A stretch of 64,000 nucleotides of DNA from Sva-07 sp942492715 (GCA_942492715.1 CALOFW010000012.1:682001-746000); one strand, 5' to 3'; shown: positions 1-8,482, counted from the stretch's first letter. The notes: generated by a model not told the origin, from the letters alone. Made by a program: numbers and translations.

Positions 1-135
1 AGTCGTGATGAGAACCCAGTCCTCCTTGGCCTTGGAGAGCTGGCCGGCACTGAACGCGTCCTCCATCGACGCCAGTTCGTCGAGGTCGGAGTCCGTCAGC
101 GCCGAAGCGTCGTTGGTCGAGACGTCGAGTGCCAT
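1..135 (-). CDS. Unknown protein, N-terminal 45 codons only
   Basis: The gene begins with ATG ten bases after the dnaE stop codon, on the same strand, and is still open at the window edge, so it is probably the next cistron of the dnaE transcript. The visible protein starts MALDVSTNDASALTDSDLDE and continues with ASMEDAFSAGQLSKAKEDW. It is acidic at first and then turns mixed and amphipathic. I recognise no domain in this short stretch. The in-frame ATG, the tight spacing and the GC-rich third codon positions support a real gene. The function cannot be inferred from what is visible. Confidence 0.6.
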   Translation of the reverse strand, partial: MALDVSTNDASALTDSDLDELASMEDAFSAGQLSKAKEDWVLITT

Positions 136-145
136 TCTGCCTATT

Positions 146-3100
146 CTACAGCAGCACCGCCTCATGTCCGAAGGCCATGCGGAGTTCGCCCACCGAGCGG
201 TCGAGGTCGACGCGGAACTCGTCGGCCAACTTCAGCACCTTGCCCTGCCCGATGTCGACCATCACGACCGAGTCGCCCGGGTGTTCACGCAGGATGCGCT
301 TCAGACGCTGGATCTTGAGCTCGTCGAGCGCTGCCGACGGCAGACGCAGCCGCAGTGGGGCCGCGGGACCGTCGCTCAACCCGGACAGCACCGTCACGGT
401 CTGGCCGATGAGGCCGAAGCGCGACTCGTCGCGCCGGTCGAGCCGACCCTTGACGGCGACGATCAGGTCGTCTTCGAGCTTGTGGCCCTGCTCGGCGAGC
501 GTCCGCGGGAAGATCGTCACCTCGATCGATGCGTCGAGATCCTCGAGGAGGAACACCGCCATCTGGTCACCCTTCTTCGTGAACTTGCGCGCGAGGTTGG
601 TGATCACGCCACCGACGACGACGTTCGCCCCGTCCTCCATGGTCTGCAGGTCGAGCACCGACTGCTCGACCTTGCGCTTCAGTGCGGCCTCGACCCCGAA
701 CAGCGGGTGATCGGACACGTACAGACCGAGCATCTCCTTCTCGTAGCGGAGCTGCTCGGTCTTGTCGAAGGCCAGGTCGGGGATCTCGGTGCGTTCGTCG
801 AACCCGTCACCGCCTGCGCTCTGCGCGTCACCGTCGGCGTCGCCCCAGTCGCCGAACAGGCTCATCACGCCCTTCTCACGCTCGCGGCGGCGCTTCACCG
901 TGGTGTCGATGATGTGCTCGAACACGGTCAGCAGGCCGCGGCGGGTGTGACCCAGCGCGTCGAAGGCCCCACCCTTGATCAACGATTCGATCGTCCGCTT
1001 GTTGAGCACCGGCTCGGGCACGCGCTCGACGAAGTCGTGGAAGCTGGTGAACTGCCCGTTCTCCTCACGCTCGGCGATCAACAGCTCCACGAGCGCCTCA
1101 CCGACGTTGCGAACCGCCGACAGTCCGAAGGTGATCGCACCGGGGCTCCCCACGGGCAACGTGACACCGGGTGGCAATTCGGTGGTCGCCAGGGCTCCGA
1201 AGTTCGACATCGACCGGTTGACGTCCGGTGGCAGCACCTTGATGCCCATCGACCGGCAGTCGGACAGGTAGATCGCTGCCTTGTCGAGGTTGTTCTTGAC
1301 GCTGGTGAGCAGGCAGGCGATGTACTCGACCGGGTAATGGGCCTTCAGGTACGCCGTCTGGTAGGTGACCAGGCCGTAGCCGAAGGTGTGGCTCTTGTTG
1401 AAGGCGTAGTCGGCGAACTTCTCGATGATGTCGAACAGCTGCGGGCCGAGGTCCTTGCCGTAGCCCGTGCGCTCGACGCCGGCCTCGAACGCGTCGCGCT
1501 CCTTGGCCATCAACTCACGGATCTTCTTGCCGCAGGCCTTGCGCAGGTTGTCGGCCTCCGCGAGCGAGTAGCCGGCGAACTTCTGCGCCACCCGCATCAC
1601 GCTCTCCTGATAGATCATCAGGCCGTACGTGTCGTCGAGCACCTCCTCGGCGTCTTCGTGGAAGTACTCGACCGGCTTGCGCCCGTTCTTGCGGTCGGCG
1701 TAGTCGTAGTGCATGTTGACGCTCATCGGCCCCGGCCGGTAGAGCGCGAGCACAGCCGAGACGTCCTCGAAGCTGTTCGGCGCCATCGCCTTGAGCAGTT
1801 GGCGCATCGGTGGCGACTCCAGCTGGAACACCCCGATCGTGTCGCCCCGGGACAGCAGCGCGAACGTGGCGGCGTCGTCCATGGCGATGTCCTCGACGAC
1901 GAAGTCGGGGTCGCGTTGACGCTGGATCATCTCCTCGGCGTCGGTGATCACGTCGAGGTTGCGCAACCCCAGGAAGTCCATCTTCAGGAGGCCGAGATCC
2001 TCGACGCCGTGCATTTCGTACTGGGTGACGACGGGCGCGTCGGCCGGGTCCTGGCCGGACTCCGGCTTGCGCTGGATCGGGACGTAGTCGGTGACCGGGT
2101 CCTTCGTGATCACCACGGCCGCCGCATGGATGCCGTCGGAGCGCTTCAGCCCCTCCAGCCCGCGGGCGACGTCGATCACCTTCTTCAGGTCGGCGTCGGT
2201 GTCGTACATCGCCCGCAGGTCGGCGGCAGCCTTGTAGCCGTCGGCGTACTTCGGGTTCTGCTCGAAGCAGTACTTGAGTGGCGTGTCGCGCCCCATCACC
2301 ATCGGCGGCATCGCCTTGGCCAGCTTGTCGCCGACGCCGTACGGGAAACCGAGCACCCGCGCCGCGTCGCGGACCGCGTTGCGCGCCTTGATCGTGCCGA
2401 ACGTGATGATCTGCGCGACGTGGTCGCGCCCGTACCGCTCGGCGGCGTAGCGGATCATCTCGTCGCGGTAGCGCGAGTCGAAGTCCATGTCGATGTCGGG
2501 CATCGAGATGCGACTCGGGTTGAGGAACCGTTCGAACAGCAGGTCGTACTTGATCGGGTCGAGGTCGGTGATCCAGAGGCAGTAGGCCACCGCGCACCCG
2601 GCTGCGGATCCTCGGCCCGGGCCGACACGAATCCGCGAGTCGCGGGCGTGCTTGATCAGGTCCCAGGTGATCAGGAAGTACGACGCGAAACCCATGTCGT
2701 TGATCGTCTTCAACTCGTAGGCGAGACGCTCCTCGACGTCGGCCGACAGGTTGTCACCCCACCGCTTGCGGGCGCCCTCGTACGTGAGGTGACGCAGATA
2801 GTCGGCGTCGCTCGCGAACCCCTCCGGCACCGGGAACTCGGGCAGCAGCGGATTGCCGAACTCGATCTCGAGGTCGGCACGCTCAGCGATCCACAGCGTG
2901 TTGTCGCACGCCGAGGGCACCTCGCGGAACAGGTAGCGCATCTCGGCGGGCGACTTCAGGTAGTGCTCGCTGCCCTCGAACTTGAAGCGCTTCGAGTCGG
3001 ACAGCAGCGCTCCGGTCTGCACACACAGCAACGCGTCGTGCGACTCGTGATCCTCCTGGTGCGTGTAGTGGCTGTCGTTGGTGGCGAGCAGCGGTGCGCC

Positions 3101-3733
3101 GATCTTCTTGGCGATCTCGATCAGCTTCGGATTGGTCTCGCGTTGCGCAGCGAGACCGTGGTCCTGCAGTTCGACGAACAGGTTGTCTCGCCCGAAGATG
3201 TCCTGCAGGCGCGCGGCCTTCTCGACCGCGCCCTTGTCGTCGCCGTTGAGCAGGGCCTGCAGCACCTGGCCGCCGAGGCAACCGGTGGTGGCGATCAGGC
3301 CGTCGGAGTACTTCTCGAGCAGCTCCCAGTCCATCCGCGGCTTGTAGTAGTAGCCCTCCATGAACGCGAGGCTCGACAGCTGGATCAGGTTCCTGTAGCC
3401 GGTCTGGTTCTCCGCCAGCAGCGTGAGGTGGTAGTAGAGCTTCTTGCCCCCCTCGGTGTCGCCTCCGGAGTCGTCGATGCGGCCCCGTCTCGCTGGGCGC
3501 TCGGCGCGGCTGTCGTAGGCCATGTACGCCTCGGTGCCGATGATCGGTTTGATCCCCTGCTTGTTGCACTCCTTGTAGAAGTCCAGCGTGCCGTACATGT
3601 TGCCGTGGTCGGTCATCCCGATCGCGGGCATGCCGTCGCGGACCGCCTTGGCCACGAGTTCGTCCAGCCTCGCCGCTCCGTCGAGCATCGAGAATTCGGT
3701 GTGGACGTGGAGGTGGGTGAAGGAATCGGTCAC
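146..3733 (-). CDS. dnaE: DNA polymerase III subunit alpha (replicative)
   Basis: This is the replicative polymerase catalytic subunit, about 1195 residues, the usual DnaE1 length. The N-terminal PHP domain opens with FTHLHVHTEFSMLDG and continues with MTDHGNMYGTLDFY. The polymerase core carries GPGRGSAAG near residue 375 and PDIDMDFDSRYRDEMIRYA near 410, which supplies catalytic aspartates. GIHAAAVVITK and YRPGPM follow. The C-terminal part has the tandem helix-hairpin-helix and OB-fold region (VGGVITNLARKFTKKGDQM). I chose GTG at 3733 because homology begins immediately after it; upstream sequence in the same frame is unlike DnaE. The gene lies 200 bp downstream of bpa on the same strand, with a hairpin between them. 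DnaE1 rather than DnaE2 is favoured by length and the intact PHP motifs. Confidence 0.97.
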   Translation of the reverse strand: MTDSFTHLHVHTEFSMLDGAARLDELVAKAVRDGMPAIGMTDHGNMYGTLDFYKECNKQGIKPIIGTEAYMAYDSRAERPARRGRIDDSGGDTEGGKKLYYHLTLLAENQTGYRNLIQLSSLAFMEGYYYKPRMDWELLEKYSDGLIATTGCLGGQVLQALLNGDDKGAVEKAARLQDIFGRDNLFVELQDHGLAAQRETNPKLIEIAKKIGAPLLATNDSHYTHQEDHESHDALLCVQTGALLSDSKRFKFEGSEHYLKSPAEMRYLFREVPSACDNTLWIAERADLEIEFGNPLLPEFPVPEGFASDADYLRHLTYEGARKRWGDNLSADVEERLAYELKTINDMGFASYFLITWDLIKHARDSRIRVGPGRGSAAGCAVAYCLWITDLDPIKYDLLFERFLNPSRISMPDIDMDFDSRYRDEMIRYAAERYGRDHVAQIITFGTIKARNAVRDAARVLGFPYGVGDKLAKAMPPMVMGRDTPLKYCFEQNPKYADGYKAAADLRAMYDTDADLKKVIDVARGLEGLKRSDGIHAAAVVITKDPVTDYVPIQRKPESGQDPADAPVVTQYEMHGVEDLGLLKMDFLGLRNLDVITDAEEMIQRQRDPDFVVEDIAMDDAATFALLSRGDTIGVFQLESPPMRQLLKAMAPNSFEDVSAVLALYRPGPMSVNMHYDYADRKNGRKPVEYFHEDAEEVLDDTYGLMIYQESVMRVAQKFAGYSLAEADNLRKACGKKIRELMAKERDAFEAGVERTGYGKDLGPQLFDIIEKFADYAFNKSHTFGYGLVTYQTAYLKAHYPVEYIACLLTSVKNNLDKAAIYLSDCRSMGIKVLPPDVNRSMSNFGALATTELPPGVTLPVGSPGAITFGLSAVRNVGEALVELLIAEREENGQFTSFHDFVERVPEPVLNKRTIESLIKGGAFDALGHTRRGLLTVFEHIIDTTVKRRREREKGVMSLFGDWGDADGDAQSAGGDGFDERTEIPDLAFDKTEQLRYEKEMLGLYVSDHPLFGVEAALKRKVEQSVLDLQTMEDGANVVVGGVITNLARKFTKKGDQMAVFLLEDLDASIEVTIFPRTLAEQGHKLEDDLIVAVKGRLDRRDESRFGLIGQTVTVLSGLSDGPAAPLRLRLPSAALDELKIQRLKRILREHPGDSVVMVDIGQGKVLKLADEFRVDLDRSVGELRMAFGHEAVLL

Positions 3734-3817
3734 GGATCTCAGTCTTGAATTACGCGAATGTGGTTTCGTCGACAGTAGCGCGCGATCTCCGCTCACGGGT
3801 CCTGTCACCGGCACGGC

Positions 3818-3848
3818 GGAGGGCGTGCGGCCTTCGGCCGGTCCCTCC
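3818..3848 (-). terminator. Two-part hairpin between bpa and dnaE
   Basis: Outer arms GGAGGG (3818-3823) and CCCTCC (3843-3848) enclose inner arms CGGCC (3828-3832) and GGCCG (3836-3840) with a TTC loop. It sits about 85 bp after the bpa stop and 85 bp before the dnaE start, in the 200-bp gap 3734-3933, which holds no other feature I can see. There is no U-tract, so terminator, attenuator or mRNA-processing element are all possible. Confidence 0.4.
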
Positions 3849-3933
3849 ACCGTCCCGGCGCCACCCGTTCGCTGTCCCGGCCCCACCCACTCGCTGACGA
3901 GCGGGTCGATCCGTGACCGGTTCCGGGGTGGGG

Positions 3934-4428
3934 CTAGAGGTAGGTGCCGGGGCGGTCGCCGTCTTGGGGTTGGCCTGGCATCATCTGGCTCCCGGGGAGC
4001 TGACGCATCTCCTGGAGTTGCTGGCGCGCCGCGAACTGCTGAGCCATCAACGTCGCCTGGATGCCGTGGAACAGGCCCTCGAGCCACCCGACGAGCTGCG
4101 CCTTCGCGATACGCAGTTCCGACTCGCTCGGCACCTCCCCCTCGTCGAACGGCAACGCCAAGGTGTGGAGCTCGTCCTGGAGATCGGGCGACAGCGCCTC
4201 GGACAACTCGGCGATCGAACGCTCGTAGATCTCGGCCAACCGCTCCCGCGAGGCCTCGTCGAGCGGCGCGCCGCGCACCTCCTCGAGGAGTTGCTTCACC
4301 ATCGAGCCGATCCGCATCACCTTGGCCGGCGACGTCACCGACTCCTCGGCCTCGGCCACCTGCTCGCTCGACGTGCTCGCCGTCACCTCGTCGGGCGTGA
4401 TCGGCTCCGAGCCGTTGTCGTCGGTCAT
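3934..4428 (-). CDS. bpa: Bacterial proteasome activator Bpa/PafE
   Basis: This 164-residue protein matches the Bpa (PafE, DUF2587) family, the ATP-independent ring activator that docks on the actinobacterial 20S proteasome. Family hallmarks are PAKVMRIGSMVKQLLEEVR (residues 34-52), APLDEASRERLAEIYE, then AQLVGWLEGLFHGIQ (110-124). The extreme C-terminus is Gly-Thr-Tyr-Leu (161-164), the GXYL motif that inserts into proteasome alpha-subunit pockets. Residues 1-33 are acidic and probably disordered. The start ATG has a strong AAGGGAGG immediately upstream. It follows the phosphatase gene by 19 bp, so both are likely on one transcript. Its presence predicts proteasome core genes elsewhere in this genome; none are in the window. 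Confidence 0.93.
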   Translation of the reverse strand: MTDDNGSEPITPDEVTASTSSEQVAEAEESVTSPAKVMRIGSMVKQLLEEVRGAPLDEASRERLAEIYERSIAELSEALSPDLQDELHTLALPFDEGEVPSESELRIAKAQLVGWLEGLFHGIQATLMAQQFAARQQLQEMRQLPGSQMMPGQPQDGDRPGTYL

Positions 4429-4447
4429 GCCTCCCTTTCTAGCTGGC

Positions 4448-5563
4448 TCATGCGGACGCCGCGACCAGCGGGACGTTCACTTCCGCCGATGTCAACGACC
4501 CGTGGCGGCACACCAACTCGAAGGGGCCGGAGTCCGCGGGATCGTGGAAACTCACGGGCTCACGCGCCACGAGGGCCAGATCGCCGAGACGGGAACGGAC
4601 CGCAGGCGCCATCGCCGCACCGAACCACTCCTCGTCGAGCATCTGTTCGCGGGTCGCCACCCAGGCGAGGTGTCCGACCTCGTCGCTCGCCACGGCGGCC
4701 ACGTCGTCGATTGCCCCCTTGGCGACGTGCAGCCATCGGAACCGTCCCTCGCCCGACTGCAGTGTCACGTTCGCGAGCAGCTCCGCCGACGGCGTCACGA
4801 TCCGGCTCCCCACCTCGACCTGCCCGTGATCTGCGGTGACGAGCAACGTCGTGCCGGTCGGCAGCGCGGCCAGGACATCGGTGACCAGCCAGTCCGCCGC
4901 GCGCAGCTCGGCGTCGTAGTACGGCCCGAACCCGCGCTCGTGAGCGATCTTGTCGATGCCGCCGTAGTAGCAGTACACGAACCGCTCGCCGGCCTCCACC
5001 TGACGCCGCGCCTCGACCGCGATCGACGACGCCGCTCGCCATCCCACCGGTCGGCACCCCCGCAGATGCGCCTCACTGAACGCGGAGTTCTGCAGCTCGG
5101 AGGGGCTGCAGACGGGAACGGCCTGCCCGAGGAACGGGTCGTAGGGCTGAACATCGCGCGGTGGATGAGAGCGGCGAACCGGTTGGTCTCCCACGCACCA
5201 TCGGAGCACGTTCACGATCTCGCCGCCGAGCACGATCCGGTAGCCGATCAGACCGTGCTCCGCCGGCGTCAGACCGGTGGTGATCGAACTCAACGCCGTG
5301 GCCGTGGTGGTGGGCGCGACCGTGTGGATCGAACCGCCCGCCATGGCCGACACCGTGGGCATCAGCTCCCGGTGGTCCTGCAGCTGATCCCAGCCGAGCC
5401 CGTCGAGCACCAGCAACACGACGCTGCGGGCGCCGGCCACCTCACTCGGCATCCACTCGGGCAGGCCCGTGGCCCACGACGCCGGCCCGAGCAGGGCCGG
5501 CACGATGCCTCGGACGTTGGCACCCCGGTAGTCCGGAATGATCGGACCCTGTGCGCCACGCAT
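4448..5563 (-). CDS. Alkaline phosphatase superfamily phosphodiesterase/pyrophosphatase-like protein
   Basis: About 371 residues of the type I phosphodiesterase/nucleotide pyrophosphatase branch of the alkaline phosphatase superfamily. Metal-site elements appear in order: LLVLDGLGWDQL, the nucleophile region TVAPTTTATALSSITTGLTP, GGIDKIAHERGFG and the late TADHGQVEVGSR. The second Asp/His pair and the Thr nucleophile therefore look intact. The substrate cannot be told from sequence; relatives hydrolyse phosphodiesters or nucleotide pyrophosphates. No signal peptide is obvious, so it is probably cytoplasmic. The start is uncertain: ATG 5563 is used here, and GTG 5569 or GTG 5596 are in frame. 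It is divergent from the Rrf2 gene and immediately upstream of bpa. Confidence 0.85.
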   Translation of the reverse strand: MRGAQGPIIPDYRGANVRGIVPALLGPASWATGLPEWMPSEVAGARSVVLLVLDGLGWDQLQDHRELMPTVSAMAGGSIHTVAPTTTATALSSITTGLTPAEHGLIGYRIVLGGEIVNVLRWCVGDQPVRRSHPPRDVQPYDPFLGQAVPVCSPSELQNSAFSEAHLRGCRPVGWRAASSIAVEARRQVEAGERFVYCYYGGIDKIAHERGFGPYYDAELRAADWLVTDVLAALPTGTTLLVTADHGQVEVGSRIVTPSAELLANVTLQSGEGRFRWLHVAKGAIDDVAAVASDEVGHLAWVATREQMLDEEWFGAAMAPAVRSRLGDLALVAREPVSFHDPADSGPFELVCRHGSLTSAEVNVPLVAASA

Positions 5564-5631
5564 CGTCACGGGGAGCAGTCCACCACGTCCCGCCACCCGC
5601 CGACAAGCGCTGCCCGGCCGCGCCCAGTGAA

Positions 5632-5637
5632 TAGGGT
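5632..5637 (+). promoter_or_regulatory. -10 element TAGGGT of a probable leaderless Rrf2 transcript
   Basis: TAGGGT ends six bases before the GTG start at 5644, the geometry expected if transcription begins at the start codon. There is no Shine-Dalgarno sequence in the gap. Confidence 0.5.
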
Positions 5638-5643
5638 GGCCTC

Positions 5644-6078
5644 GTGCGCATCTCGACCCGTGGTGACTATGCCTGCCGTGCGCTGCTGTCGCTGGCGCTG
5701 CACGGCGACGAGGGCGGTCCCACGTCGGTACGCGACATCGCCGAACGCACCGCGCTCCCCCAGCCCTACCTCGAACAGATCCTCCTGGCGCTCAAGGGCG
5801 CAGGGCTCGTGCGGTCCAAGCGAGGTGTCGGCGGCGGCTACGTCCTCGCTCGACCGCCCGCCGAGATCCGGCTGTCGGAGATCGTGTCGGCGGTCGACGG
5901 ACCGATCACGCTCGGCGACTTCGGGCAGCCGCACCAGGACGGATCGTGCGACCACGAGGGCCAGTGCGTCCTGCTGGGGATCTGGAACAAGGCCGGCGAG
6001 CACATGCGCACCTACCTCGAGGGTTTCACGCTCGCCGGCATCGCCGACATCGCCCGCGGCGACGCTCCCTGGCCGTGA
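5644..6078 (+). CDS. Rrf2-family transcriptional regulator
   Basis: A 144-residue winged-helix regulator of the Rrf2 (IscR/NsrR/RsrR) family. The N-terminus MRISTRGDYACRALLSLAL, the recognition segment LPQPYLEQILLALKGAGLV and the wing VRSKRGVGGGYVLARP are all typical. Many members bind an Fe-S cluster through three cysteines in the C-terminal loop. Here only two are present in that loop, Cys102 and Cys108 (CX5C), and the expected third is missing. An alternative ligand such as His104 or Glu105 is conceivable, as in RsrR-type proteins. The start is GTG, apparently leaderless. It is divergent from the phosphatase gene with an 80-bp gap and convergent with rluD. The regulated genes are not evident. 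Confidence 0.9.
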   Translation: MRISTRGDYACRALLSLALHGDEGGPTSVRDIAERTALPQPYLEQILLALKGAGLVRSKRGVGGGYVLARPPAEIRLSEIVSAVDGPITLGDFGQPHQDGSCDHEGQCVLLGIWNKAGEHMRTYLEGFTLAGIADIARGDAPWP

Positions 6079-6119
6079 CGCTGCGGGCTCGGCGGTGACG
6101 CGTCCCGCCGGCGCACCGG

Positions 6120-7040
6120 CTACACCTCGGCGGCGTCCAGCCATGCCTGCAGGTCGGGCGCAAGCGGGCTCGTGAACGTGACCCGCTCGCCCGTGAGCGG
6201 GTGGTCGAAGGCCAGTTCGGCCGCATGGAGGAACGGCCGTGTGAGGCCGAGCACCGGTCGGCGCTGGCCGTAGGTCGGGTCGCCGACGAGCGGGTGGTTG
6301 ATCGACGACAGGTGCACGCGGATCTGGTGTGTCCGCCCCGTTTCGAGCCGGCATTCGAGACGCGAGACCAGCGCGGGTGCGGAGTAGGTGCCGACCACCC
6401 GATAGTCGGTTCGTGCAGGTCGGCCTCCGGTGACCACCGCCATCTTGAGCGGATCACCGCGATCCCGCCCGATCGGGGCGTCGATGATGCCGTGCGGAGC
6501 ATCGGGAACCCCCCAGACGACGGCGTCGTAACGGCGCGTCGCGCTGTGGTCGGCGAACTGTTCGATCAGCTGCGCGGCCGCCTCGCTCGTCCGGGCGACC
6601 ACCAGCAACCCCGAGCTGCCCGCATCGAGGCGGTGCACGATGCCGGGACGCACCGGATCGTCACCGACCCCTTCGAGTTCCGGGTATCGGGCGAGCAGCC
6701 CGCTCACGAGCGTGCCGTCGAGGTTGCCGGCGCCGGGGTGCACGACCAGCCCGGCGGGCTTGTCGATCACGATCACGGCCTCGTCCTCGTACACGACACC
6801 GAACTCGACGGTTCGGTCTGACGTCGGCAACACCGGTCCCGGAACCGCCGCGGGGTCGACCTCGATGGTCTGACCCTCGGCGAGCCGGATCTTGCCCGAC
6901 GCTGCGGGAGCGCCGTCGACACGGACACCCCCGGCCGCGATCGTGGCCGCGGCCTCGGCTCGGCTGAGATCACCGATCAGCGCGACGATCCGATCCAACC
7001 GCTGCCCCGCCAGCGCCGACGGCACCGCCTCGACGATCAT
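6120..7040 (-). CDS. rluD: RluD-family 23S rRNA pseudouridine synthase
   Basis: A 306-residue pseudouridine synthase of the RluA/RluD group. An N-terminal S4 RNA-binding domain (QRLDRIVALIGDLSRAEAAA) precedes the catalytic core. The active-site aspartate lies in GIVHRLDAGSSGLLVVART, where most homologues have HRLDKDTSG. ETGRTHQIRVHLSSINHPLVG and DPTYG follow as expected. ATG at 7040 overlaps the lspA stop codon by four bases (ATGA), so translation is probably coupled to lspA, an arrangement common in bacteria. It is the last gene of the ileS-dksA-like-lspA-rluD run. Exact target uridines cannot be told from sequence. Confidence 0.93.
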   Translation of the reverse strand: MIVEAVPSALAGQRLDRIVALIGDLSRAEAAATIAAGGVRVDGAPAASGKIRLAEGQTIEVDPAAVPGPVLPTSDRTVEFGVVYEDEAVIVIDKPAGLVVHPGAGNLDGTLVSGLLARYPELEGVGDDPVRPGIVHRLDAGSSGLLVVARTSEAAAQLIEQFADHSATRRYDAVVWGVPDAPHGIIDAPIGRDRGDPLKMAVVTGGRPARTDYRVVGTYSAPALVSRLECRLETGRTHQIRVHLSSINHPLVGDPTYGQRRPVLGLTRPFLHAAELAFDHPLTGERVTFTSPLAPDLQAWLDAAEV

Positions 7041-7570
7041 GTCGCACCCTCCGCCCGCTCCTGGTCGGCCTCGTCGGACGACTCGAGCTCTTCGGTGGCT
7101 CCCTCGCGTCGGGCGGACAACACGCTGCCCAGGATCAACAGGGCCGCACCGACGTTGATCGCCATGTCGGCGACGTTGAAGATCGGGAACCACTGCAGAT
7201 CGATGAAGTCGACGACCGCGCCGTTGAGCCACGCGTCACCGCGGAACAGGCGGTCGATCAGATTGCCTGCGGCGCCACCGATGAGCAGGCCCATGCCGAT
7301 CGTGCTGATGCGACTCGATTCGTTTCGCAGGGTTGCGAGCAGATACACGATCACGAGCGTGGCGACGACGGCGATCACCGGACCGAGGCCACCCGCCTGG
7401 CCGAACGCCATCCCGTTGTTGAACGCGAGGTTGAACCGGAGCGTCCAGACGAGATCGATGGTCCGGTCGTCGCCGAGCCAGGTGACCGCCCAGTGTTTCG
7501 CCAGCTGGTCGACGACGACCACACCCAGCGCGATGGCGACCGGAACCCGCCATGCGCCGAGGGCTGGCAT
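7037..7570 (-). CDS. lspA: Lipoprotein signal peptidase (signal peptidase II)
   Basis: A 177-residue membrane aspartyl protease that removes signal peptides from prolipoproteins. Four hydrophobic segments are visible. The conserved motifs are VDQLAKHWAV near the N-terminus, FNLAFNNGMAFG, GGAAGNLIDRLFRG with the first catalytic Asp, and FPIFNVADMAINVG with the second. The C-terminal 25 residues are acidic (ATEELESSDEADQ) and extend past the family core. It starts three bases after the stop of the DksA-like gene and overlaps rluD by four bases. A likely client in this window is the GerMN lipoprotein at 42929. Confidence 0.96.
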   Translation of the reverse strand: MPALGAWRVPVAIALGVVVVDQLAKHWAVTWLGDDRTIDLVWTLRFNLAFNNGMAFGQAGGLGPVIAVVATLVIVYLLATLRNESSRISTIGMGLLIGGAAGNLIDRLFRGDAWLNGAVVDFIDLQWFPIFNVADMAINVGAALLILGSVLSARREGATEELESSDEADQERAEGAT

Positions 7571-7573
7571 CGT

Positions 7574-8482
7574 TCAGCGCGGGCCGACGCCGCTGACCTT
7601 CTCGGCAGCCAGAACGGTCGTCTCGGGGATCGCCTCGAGTCGTTCACGCGGGATCGGGAGGCCGGACACCGACGAGTACCCGTAGGTACCCTGCTCGATG
7701 CGGGCGAGCGCGGCGTCGATGTCGAGGATCGTCTGTCGGGCCTGGGTCGACAACACGCGATCGAGGTCGCGCTGCACGACCATCGTGTCGCCCTCGCCTC
7801 CTTCGTCGTCGAACTGCACATCACCCATCTCGCCGTTCTCGATGATGCTCGTCGCCTCGTCCTCGAGGCGGGTCGCTCGTGCGAGTTCGGCCGCGCGGCG
7901 GGCCAGGAGTTCGTCGCGCTGTGCCTTGAGGAACTGCACGTCGAAGTCCTTCGTGTACGCGATGCCGTCCTTGGTGTGACCCCGTGGCGCAGGGACCTCG
8001 ACACGTGCGAACTGTGCGTTCGACAACAGCGACGGGGTGAGGCTGGTCTGGCTCGGGCCCTTGCGCTTGGCCGCCGACGTCGTGGCCGGGGTCGACTTGG
8101 TCGCTGTCGCCTTCTTCACTGGTGCAACCTTCTTCGTGGAGGTCTTCTTGGCGGGTGCCTTCTTGGCTGGTGCCTTCTTGGCGGGTGCCTTCTTGGCGGG
8201 TGCCTTCTTGGCGGGTGCCTTCTTGGCGGGTGCCTTCTTGGCGGGTGCCTTCTTGGCGGGTGCCTTCTTGGCGGGTGCCTTCTTGGCGGGTGCCTTCTTG
8301 GCGGGTGCCTTCTTGGCGGGTGCCTTCTTGGCGGGTGCCTTCTTGGCGGGTGCCTTCTTGGCCGGTGCCTTCTTGGCCGGTGCCTTCTTGGCCGGTGCCT
8401 TCTTGGCCGGTGGTTTCGTTGCGCGAGCCGTCTTCGGCGGCGCCGCCTTCTTGGCGGAACTCGTCTTCTTCGCGGTTGCCAT
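7574..8482 (-). CDS. DksA/TraR-like protein with histone-H1-like PAKKA-repeat tail and no zinc cysteines
   Basis: A 302-residue two-part protein. Residues 1 to about 135 are Lys/Ala/Pro-rich, with roughly 18 uninterrupted PAKKA pentapeptides (about residues 25-113), resembling eukaryotic H1 and bacterial H1-like tails that bind DNA. Residues about 170-302 resemble the DksA/TraR C-terminal region: a helical, acidic coiled coil (FDDEGGEGDT) followed by ARIEQGTYGYSSVSGLPIP and RLEAIPETT. In true C4 zinc-finger members the GTYG stretch is followed by CXXC and a second CXXC comes after the RLEAIP-type segment. Here all four are replaced by Ser, Val, Thr or Ala. The start ATG has GGGAGGAG upstream. 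It probably binds DNA or RNA polymerase without zinc; the role is unproven. Confidence 0.85.
   Translation of the reverse strand: MATAKKTSSAKKAAPPKTARATKPPAKKAPAKKAPAKKAPAKKAPAKKAPAKKAPAKKAPAKKAPAKKAPAKKAPAKKAPAKKAPAKKAPAKKAPAKKAPAKKAPAKKAPAKKTSTKKVAPVKKATATKSTPATTSAAKRKGPSQTSLTPSLLSNAQFARVEVPAPRGHTKDGIAYTKDFDVQFLKAQRDELLARRAAELARATRLEDEATSIIENGEMGDVQFDDEGGEGDTMVVQRDLDRVLSTQARQTILDIDAALARIEQGTYGYSSVSGLPIPRERLEAIPETTVLAAEKVSGVGPR
8143..8415. repeat. 15-bp tandem repeat, about 17-18 copies, inside the DksA-like gene
   Basis: The unit on the plus strand is GCCTTCTTGGCGGGT, each copy encoding one PAKKA pentapeptide on the minus strand. Copies are nearly identical. The exceptions are a ggctgg variant in the second copy and gccggt variants in the last few (about 8355-8415). 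Such uniformity at DNA level suggests recent expansion by slippage, so copy number probably varies between strains. Confidence 0.92.

Noticed and set aside
5..3748. A 1247-codon plus-strand frame opposite dnaE, and similar long antisense frames opposite other genes
   Set aside because: They mirror strong genes, have reversed GC-skewed codons (Arg/Leu/His/Val-rich) and no recognisable domains. High GC content removes stop codons from antisense frames.
8143..8415. Regular 15-bp repeat that could look like a CRISPR or minisatellite
   Set aside because: There are no spacers; each unit is one PAKKA codon block inside an intact gene.
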